The notes under the pieces were generated by a model. It was not told where the DNA came from. It saw nothing but the letters and a program-made list of their open reading frames with translations, and did not search any database. From Archilochus colubris (Eukaryota; Chordata; Aves; Apodiformes; Trochilidae), in assembly GCA_023079485.1 (NCBI GenBank), contig CM041115.1, positions 43,889,805 to 43,953,804 of the forward strand: a stretch of 64,000 nt of DNA, written 5' to 3'. Position 1 is the stretch's first letter. Each line of letters begins with the position of its first letter. Positions 20,001 through 35,000 of the stretch are shown here, in pieces. The position numbers were made by a program, and so were the translations under genes.

Positions 20001-23000
20001 GAAGGACTTCCCAGTTGTTTGCCCTGCCCTTGGTATGGCTCCAGAATGAAATACCAGACGGTATCAAGGAGGGACTGTTTGTGGTAAAAGTTTGTTGAGG
20101 CTTCATTTTTATCATGAGCCTGATCCTTAAGGTGTAAGTTGCAGAATTCTTTCCAGACACTTAATATATCAGATCTACGTATTCAGCCTAGCATATGGCC
20201 TTGCTAGGTGCTTTTAGCATGGATGAATGGGTAAGAAGAGGTTTCAGGTCTTGGACATTTATAGCAGATTCTTTATTTTCCTGAGCTAAATGCATGCTTT
20301 CCACACAATGAAAAGGAGGAATTCCAGGTATTTCTTCTATTGAAGTGCTATGTTCTGGACTTTCTGTTCTGCTTAGACCTTTATTCCTTGGCATTCCTTT
20401 TCAACAATCCAAATGTATGCTTTCAAAAAGCTATTTACTAAGAAAGCCATTTTCAGATGTACGAGGCAATCTGGAAAAATGTACACATGGTGAAACTGGC
20501 AGTAATATTTGTGAATCAAAGTTCATTCCTCCATACAGATTAGAATACTTTTAATATAACTTTATTTGATATTTTTAGACAGTGACATTTCTTGACCAAC
20601 ATGTGAGTCTATTCATAAGAAATTGGCTAAAAGCACATACTTTGAAGGTCACTAAAGAATTTATTGTGATAAACCAGGCTTCAGAATGATTACTGCGTAA
20701 TTTAAGTATATTGTCTTCAAATAATAAAAAAAACATTAAAGCAACCTTTGAGTACTATATATGTAGCATAGTAGTATAGCGTGTGTGTAGTATGTTGAAT
20801 GTAGTTGTATATAGTGGGATAAGAAGCAAAATGATGGTAGACAGCCATGGCACAGTGCAGATTAAAATCTAAAATTTAATTTCTTCATTTTATTTAGGAC
20901 TACAGAGAGTGAAGTTTATGAAATTAACTACAGAAGAATATTTCTGTGCTGATGTGCAAAAGGCATTCAAAGTGCAACTTAAGACTTTTCATTTAGGGTA
21001 TAGACATAAAAAAGCCTAAGCTCTCTTGTGATGTCTGTGTCAAGCTCTCACGCATTAGAGGAATCAAAAATGGTTTGTTTTGAATGGAACCCCACCAACT
21101 CTACTGTGCCCCTCCCTCCTCACACCCACCCACACCCTGCCCACCCCTTCAGGTTAGATTTTACTTTATGTCCTTGTTATTTCTATAGAGTAATACTGCT
21201 TTTGGCTCCAAAATGCTGCTTTTCTTTGCCTTGCTTGGGAACCTACACAAGGGAAACCAAGTTGGTTCCCAGGTTTCCTGTATATAATCCATCTGAAAGT
21301 CCTCAGTGAACTTGATGGAAGGTAACCCTTCGGTTAAGGAGGCTGAGGTTTTGTTCTCTAAGAAATCTTTTAGATTCTTTTTCAAGTGATATTATGTAAG
21401 TTGAATGACATGAAGATACCATGATATGTGTGGGAAAAATGCTGCATCATAAACAGTGGTTTCTAGTGTATGGAATTAACATTTTTAAGTCTTTGTAGCA
21501 TCTGAAATCTTTGTTTTCTATTTTAACTCAATGTATAAGGGGTTTTTTTACTTAATGAAAAGAATATTTTTATTTGAAGTCTGTAAAGACTTGATGCTAC
21601 ACTGAATCCTTTAATGATAAGCTTTTTCCACTCTTTCATATCTTAGTTTGCAGCATCATTTATACTGAGATCTGAATGGATGACTCATTAAAAGTTTTGT
21701 TATATCAGTTTTTTTTAATAGGAGATGACCAGAATGTGAAAGCAGTGTTTGACTATTTTGTTTGTGATATTTTTATGTAAAACTACCATACCTAAGTGAT
21801 GGAGCACTCTCTTGATATGGTCTAGCTATTTATGTTTTTACCTAGATACTGTTGTGGGAAAATCATAGAGGAAAGCAATAAGGAGAAAGAGAAACACGGA
21901 TTTTGGTCAGAGATTGGAAGAGAAAAGTCTGTTACAGAAGGGATTTCCTAGTGAAGTGAATGAGAGCAGGTCATCCTGAAAAGCAAGAACTGGAAAGCTG
22001 TGGAAAAGATTAATTCCTAGCTTTGTAGAATTGCTAAACTCAGGCAATTTTGAGTTTTGTTCGGTTGAGTTTTGGCTGTTTTTTCCCCAAGAGAGAATTC
22101 CTTATAAGACAAAAGGGTAATTTTCTCTGTGGGAAAGTATAATTGCATTCAGGAGTCAGAGATAATCCTTCAAATTAAACTTTGATGGGAGCCACATAAC
22201 CTTTGAGAAAATAAACAGGCTAGGAAAATAATACACTTCTGACAAATCCTGATTTACCCATAATAAAAATGTTTTATTATACCTCCTGTCTGCAATATGA
22301 ATCTCTGGATCATCTCATTCCCCTTATTCTGCCATCCCCCTCTCTCTGTATTTTATTACGTCAGACTATAAAGTGCACTCTTCTCCCCAGGTAATGTTGG
22401 ATAGCCAGGAAACAGCCATAGATCTGCTTTCATAGCAGTTAGTCTTTTGGAGTTTATAGACTTGCTCCCTGTATTGCTCCCTTTGTGGGCATGGGAAAGG
22501 TTCCATATTCCTTGATGAAAAAAATGTCAATATCAAGTAAAGCTGAAAAAGTAAGGGGTTGATTTTTCTGTTTTGACAATGCAGTGCAATTACATCATCT
22601 CTTCTGAAAATCCATGCCAGCTTCTCCGTAGTTTCCAAATCTTTTTCATCACTGGGGGTCCTCAACATTGTATCCTTTTTTTTTTTTTTTTTCCCTTGAT
22701 GGTGTCTTTTGTTTAGGTTTTTTTTCCCACCTTGTTTTAACAGATCTTTTGGCAGAGATGCAGAGTAATAAGGGAAATAAAAAGCAGAAGCATTTTTTCT
22801 GCAGTTAGTAGAATTGTTAATTAGCTGGGCAGACAGTATAAAATATTGCTAGTGAAACTTACCCTCCAGTGCAATAATGCTTAGTCTGACTTCTCAAAGA
22901 TAAAAAGGAATATGGCAGCTTCTTGTGGGAACAGCACAGAAATGCCAAAGATGTATTTGTCTCTTGCACATTCTGTACTTGTAGAAATAACTTAATTCAA

Positions 23001-26000
23001 ATCATAAATGGCAAGATTTCTTCTTTTGAAAGCGCCTCTCAAGTCTTCTCTGCTTTAACCTGATCTTCAGCCCAGGCCTATGGAGAAAGAGACACGCATT
23101 TTGCACTGCACATCTAAGCTCTGCACAGACATTCATGATTCTGCTTGAAATAAAACTGCTGCAGAGTGTTTTTCATACCTATAAATGTCTCTAATGCTCT
23201 TGATCTCAAAAGAATAAACTTTCAGGCATAATTTCATTGGAACATTAATGTGTAAACTTAAATGACTATAACTTGATGTTACAAAAGATGTGTGACAGAA
23301 GTATTTTTATTTGGAAAAACTATCAGTAACTCAGTGAAACCATAGATAAATATACGGTTTTTTTTTCTTTCCTCTACACGGTCAGCACTTGGTTAAAGAC
23401 AAAACATAGCACCACTGCATTCTTTTCCTGTCAGGGTTGTACTGTCTTTAGAGGTTTGAACTGAATGGTAACAAATGAAAGGAATGAGGCAGTTTTCATG
23501 TTCAACAATTTGTCCTTAAATCTGAAATGATTATATAGAAATACCTTGTAGCAAGCTTCTCAATAGACTGTGTATTCTGAAAAAATTACATTGGATTGTT
23601 TCTGAGTTAATGTAATAATAATAGTTTAAAAATAATGGTAAAGTCAGGCAATTATAAGTGATGGGAAAGGAACATTAAATGTATATCCAGGCACTCAGTA
23701 GTTTCTCAAAATAAAAGATGGCCATAATTCAATGAATAGTTGAATTTTAGATTGGTTTGATATTTGGATTGTCTTGATGACTTGGAAAATGCCTGAAATA
23801 ATAGGCAATGGAATAATAGTTAATAGAATAAATACCATAGTATTATATTCAAGAAGGAAACATTAAGTAGATTAACTGTCCATAAGTGACTTCAGGAGTT
23901 TAAGAAAATTCCTAGGTTTTGTATACTCGAGCATAAATATGAGTGTATTTTACATATATACATATCTATATAATGACATATAAAGCTGAGTCAATAGCAC
24001 AGATTCTTGTAAAAAGCAAATATAATTAAGGATTTATTAACCAAGGAATAAAATTACTCAATTTGCACTACTGATTTGATGACTTGGCTGGGAAGAACAA
24101 TTTAATGCTTCCTTTAATGAGACAATTAGAAATGTTCAGAGAATAGCAATAAGAATAATAATGGCATTAGAACCTGTGAGGAAAGATAGTAAAATCATAT
24201 TGGTCTGATGATATAAACACGTGTTGAGATTTTTGTTTGTGTGCCTTGTTGGTGTTTTTTTAACCCACTCGTTTTTTTCTTGTACATCCTTCTGGAGATG
24301 GTGAATCTTTTTCCTTGCTAAAGCAAGCAATCAAGAATTGCAATGAATATTGGGAGACAGAGTGCTTAGGTGTCACGATATGGGTTTCTAAGAAAGGCAG
24401 TGAAATCTGTCACTGTTGGTCTTCATTGGGGTAAATAAATGTCTTTTTCAGCTTTCTGCTTTCAGGCTAACTTTAAAGGACCTCAGAATATGTTTTCTAG
24501 CCTTATCCCCATCACTATGCAAATGCAGTAGCTGAAGTACCTGAACTGAATGCAGGTCCAATGAGTGACTGGCTAGTGTGTAACAACTTAATCTTCTTGA
24601 TTTATTTTGCACTTAATGCTGTTTCTTCCTTTGTGACATCTCTTTTCCAACCTCAGAATTTCTAATGGGCTCAAACACAAGCAAATGTGATAAATTAAGA
24701 AAATAAAACAACACAAAAACAACAACAACAACAACAACAAACCCACACACAAAACCCCGCACAAAAATGTTTTCCAGGACTTGACACTGATTTCTGTGTG
24801 AATGTTATTACAGTACATTGTGATACCACTGAGATTTTTATCTAGCAGAGATTACAAGATACTGTAGCCTCAATTATATTGGTATTTGGTTTTCATCTCT
24901 TTTTGAAAATGTTTGCATCAATCCTAAGGTTTATATATATGCCTAGTAAGAAATCAGTTTAAACCTTTCAACAGGATTTTTGTTTCTTATTGGGAAGCAT
25001 ATGATAATCTATCTTCCCTCCTAGTGGTTTCTGAAGTTCTTACTTTTTAAGAAACAGAAATTAATGTAGTAACATATGTGACAAGATATATTGGAAGAGA
25101 CAGCTGAAGCATCTTAAACATTTGTTCAAGAGAAAACTGAGGTTTCTCATTTGGCACAAATTATCTGCATAGTCAAGAACATAAATGCTTTTTATTCAAA
25201 TACGTACACATTTCTGAAGTTACTGTTTTTTTGAGAATTTGAATTGAATAATGGATTCTACTGTCTTTAAGATGTATTTATACAGTTTGCTGAACTTCCT
25301 TTATTACTGAAGGTACTCAGACTTTTGTGAGGGAGAGATGAGGAAAACCGAACTTACATGTCAGGCAGCTGGATGATCTTCTCCGCCCTCTGCTCCCCAG
25401 TTAGTTTTAAGATGGGAAATAAATTGTATTTTATATGAATAACTTTTATTTCAGATAAATTAAAAATGTATTAAGAATGTAAAGGCCTTTACCTTGATCT
25501 TTACATCATCTCTATATGATCTCAGAGTGATGAGTTCCTTTTCTCAGGGGCAGATGCTGGGACTGGCGCTGTTCAACATTTTTGTCAGTGACATGGACAA
25601 TGGGATTGAGTCCACCCTCCCAAGTTTGCTGATGATACCAAGCTTCATGGCGTGGTTGACATGCTGGATGGATGGGATGCCATTCACCAGAGCAGCCTGC
25701 ACAGGCTTGAGAGGTGGGCCCATTGCAAACTGTATGAAATAGAGCGAGGCCTAGTGCAAGGTGCTGCTCATGGATCAGATGATCCCAAGCACACATACAG
25801 GCTGGGCATAGAATGTATTGAGAACAGTCCTGAGAAAAAAGGACTTTGGGCTGTCGGTTGATGGGAAGCTCAACATGAGCTGGCCACATCCACCTGCAGC
25901 TCAGAAAGCTGACCATAACCTCAGCTGCATCAAAAGAAGTGTGGCCAGCATGTTGAGGGATGAGATTCTTGCCATCTCTTTGGAGCACTGTGTCCACTTT

Positions 26001-29000
26001 CAGAGCTCTCAGTGTAAGAGCTTAGATCTTTGAAGTAAGACCAGAGGAGGGCTATGAAGATGAGAGGGCTGGAGCAACTCTTCCATGAAGATAGGCTGAA
26101 AGAGCTGGGGTTGTTTAGCCTGGAGAAGAGAAGGCTCTGGGAAGACTTTTTTTAACAGCCTAAAGTGTGCCTACAGGAAAGCTGAGGAAGGAATTTCTCT
26201 GAGGCCCTGTAGTGATAGGATGAATAGTGATGTTTTTAAGATGAAGAAGGGTAGATTTAAATTTGATAATCAGAAGTTCTTTCCCATGAGGGTGGTGAGG
26301 TTCTGCAACAGATTGCTCAGGGAAGTTGTGGCTGCCCCCTCCCTGCAAGCGTTAAAGGCCAGGCTGGATGGGGCTTTGAGCAGCCTGATCTAGTGAAAGG
26401 TGTCCCTGCCCAGCACATGGAGGTTGGAACTGGATGATCTTTAAGGCTGCTTCTAACCTAAACTGTTCAGTGATTCTAAGATAGATCAATAGCTTTATGG
26501 CAAGCTAGACATTGTGCCACATTCAATTTTAGTAATTCAAGCTTAAAGACAAACACAAAACCAAAAACCAGAGAAGAAACCAGTTCTGTTTTTAAAAAGA
26601 GAGAAATAGTGATTTTGAATATGTAGTAGACTAAGTGATTTGCATAGGCTTTTCTCTCCAGATTCCCTCCTGTACCTAACAAAACTTTGTGTGATAACAT
26701 TCTTCCCATCTATACAGTTTTGCCAAGTTACTTTTTATAGTAAAAGATGAGCCAGCTCCATGATGATAGCTGAAAATTTAAATTTTTCCTAATGTCTTAG
26801 GCACTGCATAATTTTGTGTGGGTTTTTAAAGTTTCTAACCTTTTAAACTCAGAATTAGTCCAAACTATTTTTTAAGGTCTATTACAATGAAAGAATTGTT
26901 CCTTTTATTCCATGTGAAGTAAAATGTAAGAAAGATTTCCCTTTCCTGACTACTACCATCCTTTTCCCTTTGGGGAAGGAAATACTTAGATTTGTTTTCT
27001 ATTGACAAGATACTAGTACTGCTTATGTCATCTCTAATGCATTTGTCTTGAAGCATTAGAAAAATTGTTTTGCCCCTTAGGTGATCTGGGCTTAATTCAG
27101 GAAATAAATTCTCCCTGGTAACAATTCTATATCCTTATTAGTTTGTGTGCATCGAATGGAAAAGAACAAGATGAATGATATCTGTATTGAGGAAGATTAG
27201 AACAATCTGTCTCACAGGAAAAAAGCCAGTTTGGTTGGCATTAGCTAGGAGATTGTATACTCTGCCTGATTGCTTTAAAGAAATAAATGCAGTAGTTTAC
27301 AAAGAGCAGTTTTAATAGCTATTTCTGACATGCAGCCACTACCACCAAAAGATGCAAATCAGACTGCTTGTTCCACCAGGAATGAGACAAATGTTAATTA
27401 AAGCTGTTCAGTGATACCAGTTCTACCAGTCTTTCTACTGGGTAATATTTGTGACTGGGTAATATCGTTGTGAATGCAGCTTGCTTAGGTAAAACTTCTG
27501 TCTTTCTTGGAGGTGCACCTGGACCTATCCCTTACACATATAAGGCTTAGTTTGTTCAGGGTATTTAACTGACTTCAAAGAAAAAATGTCTTTCCAAAGC
27601 TGCTTCCTTTAGCACTATGTATTTTCCGTAGTTTATTCCTTCTTAGCAGAGCAAACCTACCAATGTAGTCTTTTGGTGTTAAGTCCACTGAAGTAGAATC
27701 TTTCATACAGTATAATTTTATAGCTGTTTCTTCTGGTTTTAATTTTTAATTCAGTGCTCTGAGTCTTTATTTCTTTTTTGAAAACCAGGTTGATGGGGCA
27801 CACAAGGAACATATGTAGAGATTCTATTGGCAGATGGGAATAATGAATAGTACTTGCCTAATTAGTTATTAATCAGAATCTGAATTTACTTGGTATTGTC
27901 ATATTAACTCTAGTCTTACACTGCTTGATCTGTTTTACCATTCCTACAGCATGCATGCCTATTTTTACATAACTGGCTATCCAATAACTTTGCTTTGTCT
28001 TTTCAGAGTTTGTATAAAACTCCTGAGAATTCTAAACACTGATAACAGTACCTAAAAGCTTTGCTTACTTTGTACGTAAGGTTATTAAATGAAGAGGGAG
28101 GACACTCTTCTTCACCCTGCTGCTCATAGGCCAGAGAGCAGAAGCAGGAAAATGCAAGATTACTGCCAGAAAATCTTACTTGCAAACTAAACTCCACTGG
28201 ATTGAGCGTCTCCTTTAAACAGCTTAAAATGTCAACTGGTTTTAAGTGCTTTGGATGTTATTTTCTTTTTATATGGCATATAATTCCATTAAGAGCCAGT
28301 TTCTGTACTGGCTTCTGGATAATGTTGTGACATCCCTTTCTTTTTATGATAACTCTTAGCCTGTAAATACTTTCTGATGTGGCTTTGCACTCAAAATCTT
28401 TAAAAACCAACTTTTATTTTTAGGTAGTGCAGTTCCTTGCAGTACTAATGATTTTAATTGCTCTTTGTACTTGATATGAAAAATATTTGCAAATGAGATT
28501 TCATGTGGCTGGATGAAACATTTCAGTCTGATTTAAAGTGTTTGTTCTAGAGGCCCATTTCTTGACACTTCTGTGTACATGTTGGTCATAGAACCAAGCA
28601 GACACTGTGTAATTATTACAAGTTATCACCTCTCTGTATTGCACTCCAGTGGCTTATGTTGGAGGTGTAAACATAGGTATCTCTATTCTGTTTTCTTTTT
28701 ATTTTTGCTAAAGAGCCATTTGCAGGAGCTTCTGGTTTTGCATGCTGATTAGGAAAGATTACATTTAGAACAAGTCCCATAAGCCTTTCCTCTTTTGTCT
28801 TACGAAATTCCAAGTGTGTTGCTCCTGCAAGGGGGTTGTGCAGCTTTTAACTATATTACCTGCACACCAACTTTTGTATGTGTTTTTGTAAGCGATTTGC
28901 AGATATTTGTATGTGTGACACAATTTTGAAAAAATAAGTCTTATTTTCAATTTGTGCCTCTGCTCAGAAGTTAGAAGGGACAAGTTGTTTAAATAATGTT

Positions 29001-32000
29001 TCCGAGTCTCTGATCATTGGAAAACTGTAAGTGAAAGTAGCCTTCTATCATAGGCACAGTAGCTGTGGCCTGTAACAGATGAAAAAGAGATTAGTCTTGA
29101 TAAAACTGGAGGTTCTTTTAACATGACTGCAAGGGTATTCTAACAATTTCTTTGTCTTTCTCTTTTCCTAGATTTAGATTGTGAGTTTTTGAACTTAGGT
29201 AGAAGTGGTATATATTTATCTGGCTGGTAATTCCTTCTAAGTTAGATGAATTCCTTTTCTGTCTGAATATCTGTTTACCAGGCCGTCAGCATAACAGTGT
29301 CTCCGTGATGGTGGCATGAAATACAGTTCCCTAAATAAGTTTACAGCCACAACCACTCAATCCAAGTGCTTGTCCTTCCTACTGTGTTGAAGTGGTTAGT
29401 GAATGCCAAGGGAACCATTAAATATATCAGGTTGCAAACAGAGTCTTTATCCAGGGATACTCACTAAGTCTTCCTCTCTCCAGATGTATCTTGACTTGCA
29501 AAAATACATCAAAACATTGTATTTAGTGCATATGAACAGTGAAGAAAGAGCATTTTCCACTGAATCTGCTTTCCATCCTTGCATCCCACGTGGGAATGTT
29601 GGGCAACAGCTGTCTCGGTATTGTCCAGCAGTGTGCCCAGGTGGCCAAGATGACCAACAGCATCCTGGCTAGTACCAGGAATAGTGTGGCCAGCAGGAGA
29701 AGGGAAGTGGTTGTGCCCCTGTACTCAGCACTGGTGAGGCTGCACCTCGAGTGCTGTGTTCAGTTCTGGGACCCTCACTGCAAGAACTATTGAGGTGCTG
29801 GAGTGAGTTCAGAGGAGGGCAGCAAAGCCCCTCAAAGAGTCTGGAGAACAAGTCCTGTAAGAACACCTGAGAGAACTGGGGTTTAGCCTGGAGAAAAAGA
29901 GGCTGAGGGGAGACCTTATCGCTCTCTACAGTTACCTGGAAGAAGGTTGTAGTGATCTGGGTGTTCTCTTCTCCCTGTTAACAAGTGGTTGGATGAGAGG
30001 AAATGGCCTGGAGGTGCAACAGGGGGGTTTAGAGTGGATATTAGAAGAAACTTCTTGACGAAAAGGCTTGTCAGGCACTGGAACAGACTGTCCAGGGAGA
30101 TGGTTGAGTCACCATCCCTAGAGGTCTTAAAAAGAGATGTAGATGTGGTGTGCAGGGACATGGGTGAGCAAAGGACGTGGTAAGGTGAGGTTAATTGCTG
30201 GACTTGATAATCTTAAAGATCTTTTCCAACAAGAACAATTTCTGTGATTTGTTTTGTCCACCACCTAACACAAAAACAAAGTAGCATCTCTTGTTCCTAC
30301 AGCATCTGAACACAAAACAGAAAAGCAGAGGGAAAACAAACCAAGACCCAAAAGTATTAGAAAATTTCCTTCTATCTACTAGTGCTGATGTGGCTTGTAA
30401 TCCAGAGAGGACTGTTGGGTTTTTTTCAAGTTGCTAAAGTTGATTTAATTAATATTAGAATTTTCTCCCACTGAATTGTAATCAATTAAATGATGGTAAA
30501 AATTCTCTTTTCTGTGGTTTGACATCATTGTGACAGTCTGAAGAATAATCAATAGAAATGATAAGGAGCGTTGCTGCTGGCTAGTTTATTAACATTATCA
30601 GTTTCACAGTAACTGACCTTTTCCCTCTTCACCTTACTCTTCATCTGTCATGTTTCATTTTGTCAGATTGATTTCCTTTTACTATAACACTTACTATGTG
30701 GCAGACTTCAAATGCTAGTCAGACAGTTTCTCACACAATGCTGAGAAACTACTAGCTGTATTTAAAGAAAAATGGGAAATTTATTTCTAATTGGGTCCTT
30801 CTCAGAGTGTTATAAAATATAAAATGTTACTTGCTGCTGGTACCCATTTTATTTTAAAGTACTAAATTTACATTTTAAAATTACACAATCGGTATTTCGG
30901 TACCAGTAAAAAAGTTGCTACTGTAACTTAAGAAAATCTGTTCATTATGTAGTTAAACACACAGAAATTTATGTAGTGGTTTTTTTAGGTTTTTTTTTTT
31001 AACATTATTAATTGTACTTGTTGATGTGTCTCTAGAAGATGGTCTGATTGTTGTTGTTGTGATTTTTCTAACAGTAATAGTAAAACATGCTTGGATGTGT
31101 ATTCATGCATCCACGTCACAGCTTCAGCTCTCTTTTGCCATGCCCAGACATGTGAATGGGAAAACTACAGCATCTCCCTTCATCCCATGGCAAATCTGCA
31201 TCTGAAACCCTCTACCTATAGTTTTTATGCAAGCATAGTCATATAAATAGTCCCTGTGATTTTTTTTTCTGTGTATATAGAGGTGAGGCTTAACTATTTA
31301 AAATGAAATAGAATTTATTTGTTCAGATATGGTGCTTGGATGGTGAACTGTTGTTCACCTAATGTATATGGTGTGCACCTGTGTCTTCTTATCTCAGTAA
31401 TCAACTTCTCCCATCAATGAGATTATTCTAAGGAAGGTACATCATACCTCTACTAAGTTTGAATAATACACATTTTTTTAATCTTATCACCTATAAAGTT
31501 GTAGGTGTGAAGTTATGGTTTGCAGTAAAATGAATACCTACCGTTCTTAATTCTTGCTTTTGATCTGCCATAAAGGGAAGTAATCTTAAACCTCATTGTG
31601 AAATAAGTCTTAAGGGAATAAGACTTGGTGTTTGCCATAAAATCTGCATGTCAATAGGTCAAAAGTCTTCTCCACCCTTTCACTGCACTGGTGTGACTGG
31701 CATTTTCAGCGGAACACATGTGGAGGAAAGTAAGACACAATTACTAGGAAATTAACAGCTGAAAATGGGATATTGATTTGAACTGCAGTCAAACACAATT
31801 TGTTTTTCTGTGTTCTAATTTGGAATAATCTTTTGTGGTAGACTCCTGATTCTTTCCCTATATAGATTTTCTTTCAAATCCTGAATTGGTTAAAGTGAAT
31901 GTAATCCTAATGTAATAGTTTCACCTTATGATCTACTGATAGTTGTTTGCGAGTGTTAGCATGTCAGGCTGACCAGGTTGCACAGAATTCTCAAAGTTGA

Positions 32001-35000
32001 AGGTGTTCAGTCTAGATGGACACGTTAAATGGGTGAGCATAAAAATACTCCCCCTGAATTTTTTAATTTTCAGAGACTGGGGTGCATAGGAGTTTCCCGA
32101 CTGCCCGTGTAGTTGCTTAATTTTCAACTTACAGCCTTCAAAATTGATTTAAATTCATATAGGCTTTTATTGCCAAACATTGCACACAAACCTATTTAGC
32201 TTATCTGACGTCAGGTCTGGACATCCTAAAGCAGCCTGGTGACACAGGGTAGGTGGTTGCTGTTGCCTTATGTTTGCTCAGGCTTTTCTCTAATGCTTCA
32301 AATTTTTTTTTTTACTACAGTCATTCCAGTAAGCCTAGGTTGTGCAATGAAATGGTATGTTCTTTGAATAACTTTAGCCATAATTGTTGCTCAGTTCTCC
32401 CTCTCCTTCAGGACAGCTTGGGAACCAATGAAGTCAATGTGGAATTGCCCTGGAACACTTTTGTAAATCTCACTGTTATACGGAGTCCCCTTGCAGTCCT
32501 GGGGCTACAGCACTACAGTCTGTAGTGGCAAGAGGAAATTATGCCAAGTGGCAAAACTGATCTTGGATATGGAAAGCAAGAATGAAGATTTTTTTTTTTC
32601 AGAATAAAGGAAGACAGAACGAAGGGCGTTTCTGCAGTTTGGTAGAAGTGTTCCTAGGTTTGGCCCAAGATTTGCATAGGTTCAGAGAGATTTTGGGTCA
32701 CATTTAGTGGCATTTGTGTGTTGCTGTTAGGTTTTACCCATATGACTTATGAATAAATAAAAATCAGTTTTAAAATTAACTTATGCAGTAGTACTGTAGA
32801 TTACTTATCATCCCTGGAAACATCTCAGTTGCTGCTACAATAATGTCTATATTTTTATGGACAAAGTAGATCTTGTATAGTAAACTGTTAATTTTAACAT
32901 CGTGCAATTTCATTAATAGCAGGAATTAAATTATTAATTTAGCTACATGTCACTAGGTCTACTTTTTACTGCCTTACATACCTCAAGATGCATCTGAAAT
33001 CTTTTCTTCTTGGCTATGCTGAATTTCTCTATGCATGCATAAAGTGCTCTAAGATTCATCCCTCCAAACACGCTTTCTTTTAAGAAATACAGTAGTGTGT
33101 TTCATCTAGGTAAGATTTTACAGCCAAGATGAAGAAGTTTGCTGAAAGGAAAGGAATTATGAGCATTTTTCTATGCATTTTCCCTCCTTCCCTCATTTTT
33201 GCATAGTGTACTGCATTGAAATTTGAGAGTTAGGGGTTTTTTAAGCGAAAAAAAAAAAAAAAAGAAAAAAGAAAAAGATTCTTCTGTTTAGAAAAAAGGA
33301 AAATTTCTTGTTAGAGAAATAGTTTGTTATCAGGATGCTGTTTATAATACACAAACCACATTGTTTTCATTTGTACTGTTATTTACGTAAACTGTGTTTC
33401 ATAAACATAGAAATATACTTGGGCTTCTCAGATTTGATGTCATACATGCTCCTACGGGAAGGTGTTTGACCTTAGTGTCTGTGACTTAGTAATATCTTTT
33501 TCTTTGGTACTTGGGTTTTAAAGAGCTATTAAAGTATAACTTGTGTGAGGGTTTTCTGGTTTGCTCTGGGGGTTTTTTTTTGTTTGTTTGTTTGTTTTTT
33601 AAGAAAACTTATAAGAGTCTTTATCCATATAGATTTAAGATTACAGCTTTGGTTTTATTCCATGCTCATTTCTTTTTGCTCCTTGTGCATGTCAGACTTT
33701 CTGGTTTTCTTCTCCATTAAGTTTCCCTTTAGCAAGACCTGTCTTTCATCAGCATGTTCCACTTCCTCCCCACGTACTCCTTCAAATGGAAGCTCATTTA
33801 GGGTATTACTGTGCACTTCGGAAGCGTAGGCTTCTGTGCTGTGCTGACAGACAAACAAAGAATCCCTTAGTACTTCCCACACGTGTGCAAGCTATACACA
33901 TAACCATTGCAAGGGAAAATAGAGGTCATTAAATTGATATTACGTGTCATTATTTTATCTTACCACGTCAACCCCCAGCAATTTACCAGGCTTAGGATAT
34001 CGAAGACCAAAATGGGGCTAATTAATGGGCTGTATGCTTGTTTACTTTAGAATTTCCAAGTGTCTCATAGGTGACAAAATAAAATGTAATTATTTTGGTG
34101 TTTTATTAAGTGGTTTGTCAGTCATTACATAATTACCTCTTCTGAAAAAAGTGATCTGAAAATTATAGATATCAGGAAGATAGAGCCTGTTGATATTTTT
34201 TGTAAAAATAGCAATTGCAGTGTCAGTCTTGAGGAAAGAGAAACAGATGAAACAGTTCTGTGAGACTACAGTGAATGTTGTTTTTTCCTACTGTGTACAA
34301 TTATATGTAATTAGATCTGTCCTTTTTTTATTATGCTGTCTAAAAAAATAATTTACCTATCTAGGTACTGAATGAGCTTGTAAATAAGATAGCAAGATGA
34401 TCATAGTCTGAAGAAATATTTAGTAACAGTTGAACAGAAATTGTTCTGTTCAGGCTAAATCAATAGTAGTGGAGATGAATAAATGGGTGGAAACCTTAAG
34501 TAATTACAAATCTGTTAAATTATTCTTGAATTAGAAATCAGGACAAAAGAACAGATTTGATTGCTTTTATAGGTGCATGAGAAGAGAACTTCCTAAATTT
34601 TCTCTCTGTTCTTTCTATTCGAGAATACACTTTTTTAGGCATCTGGTATTGTTTCCTGTACATTGGTCACTTTTTATACACCTTTATACACTTTTTATAT
34701 GGTTAGCTAGGAGACACATGCTGGATACACTTTTTTTCTTTCAAAAAAAAATTAATAACAAAAATTAATGGGAAAAAGCCAGGGTTCTTACTCTGTTATC
34801 TAACTTCTGTACTCTGGTTTCAGACCACTTTTTTTTTTTCTTTTTTTTTTTTTTTCTCTCTCTCTCTTTTTTTTTTTTTTTTCATTGCTTTAAAGACCAT
34901 TGTTCTCTTTGGTGTAGTGTACAGTGGACAGGAACTTTTAAGAAAAACTAAATTCTAAATTTACCTTTATTTAATGGAAATGTAAAAGCATGTGTAGATG

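Noticed and set aside
25494..25997. Open frames of 82 and 161 codons at 25.5-26.0 kb as host genes
   Set aside because: They are the reverse-transcriptase end of a CR1 element (sense frame) and its antisense shadow.
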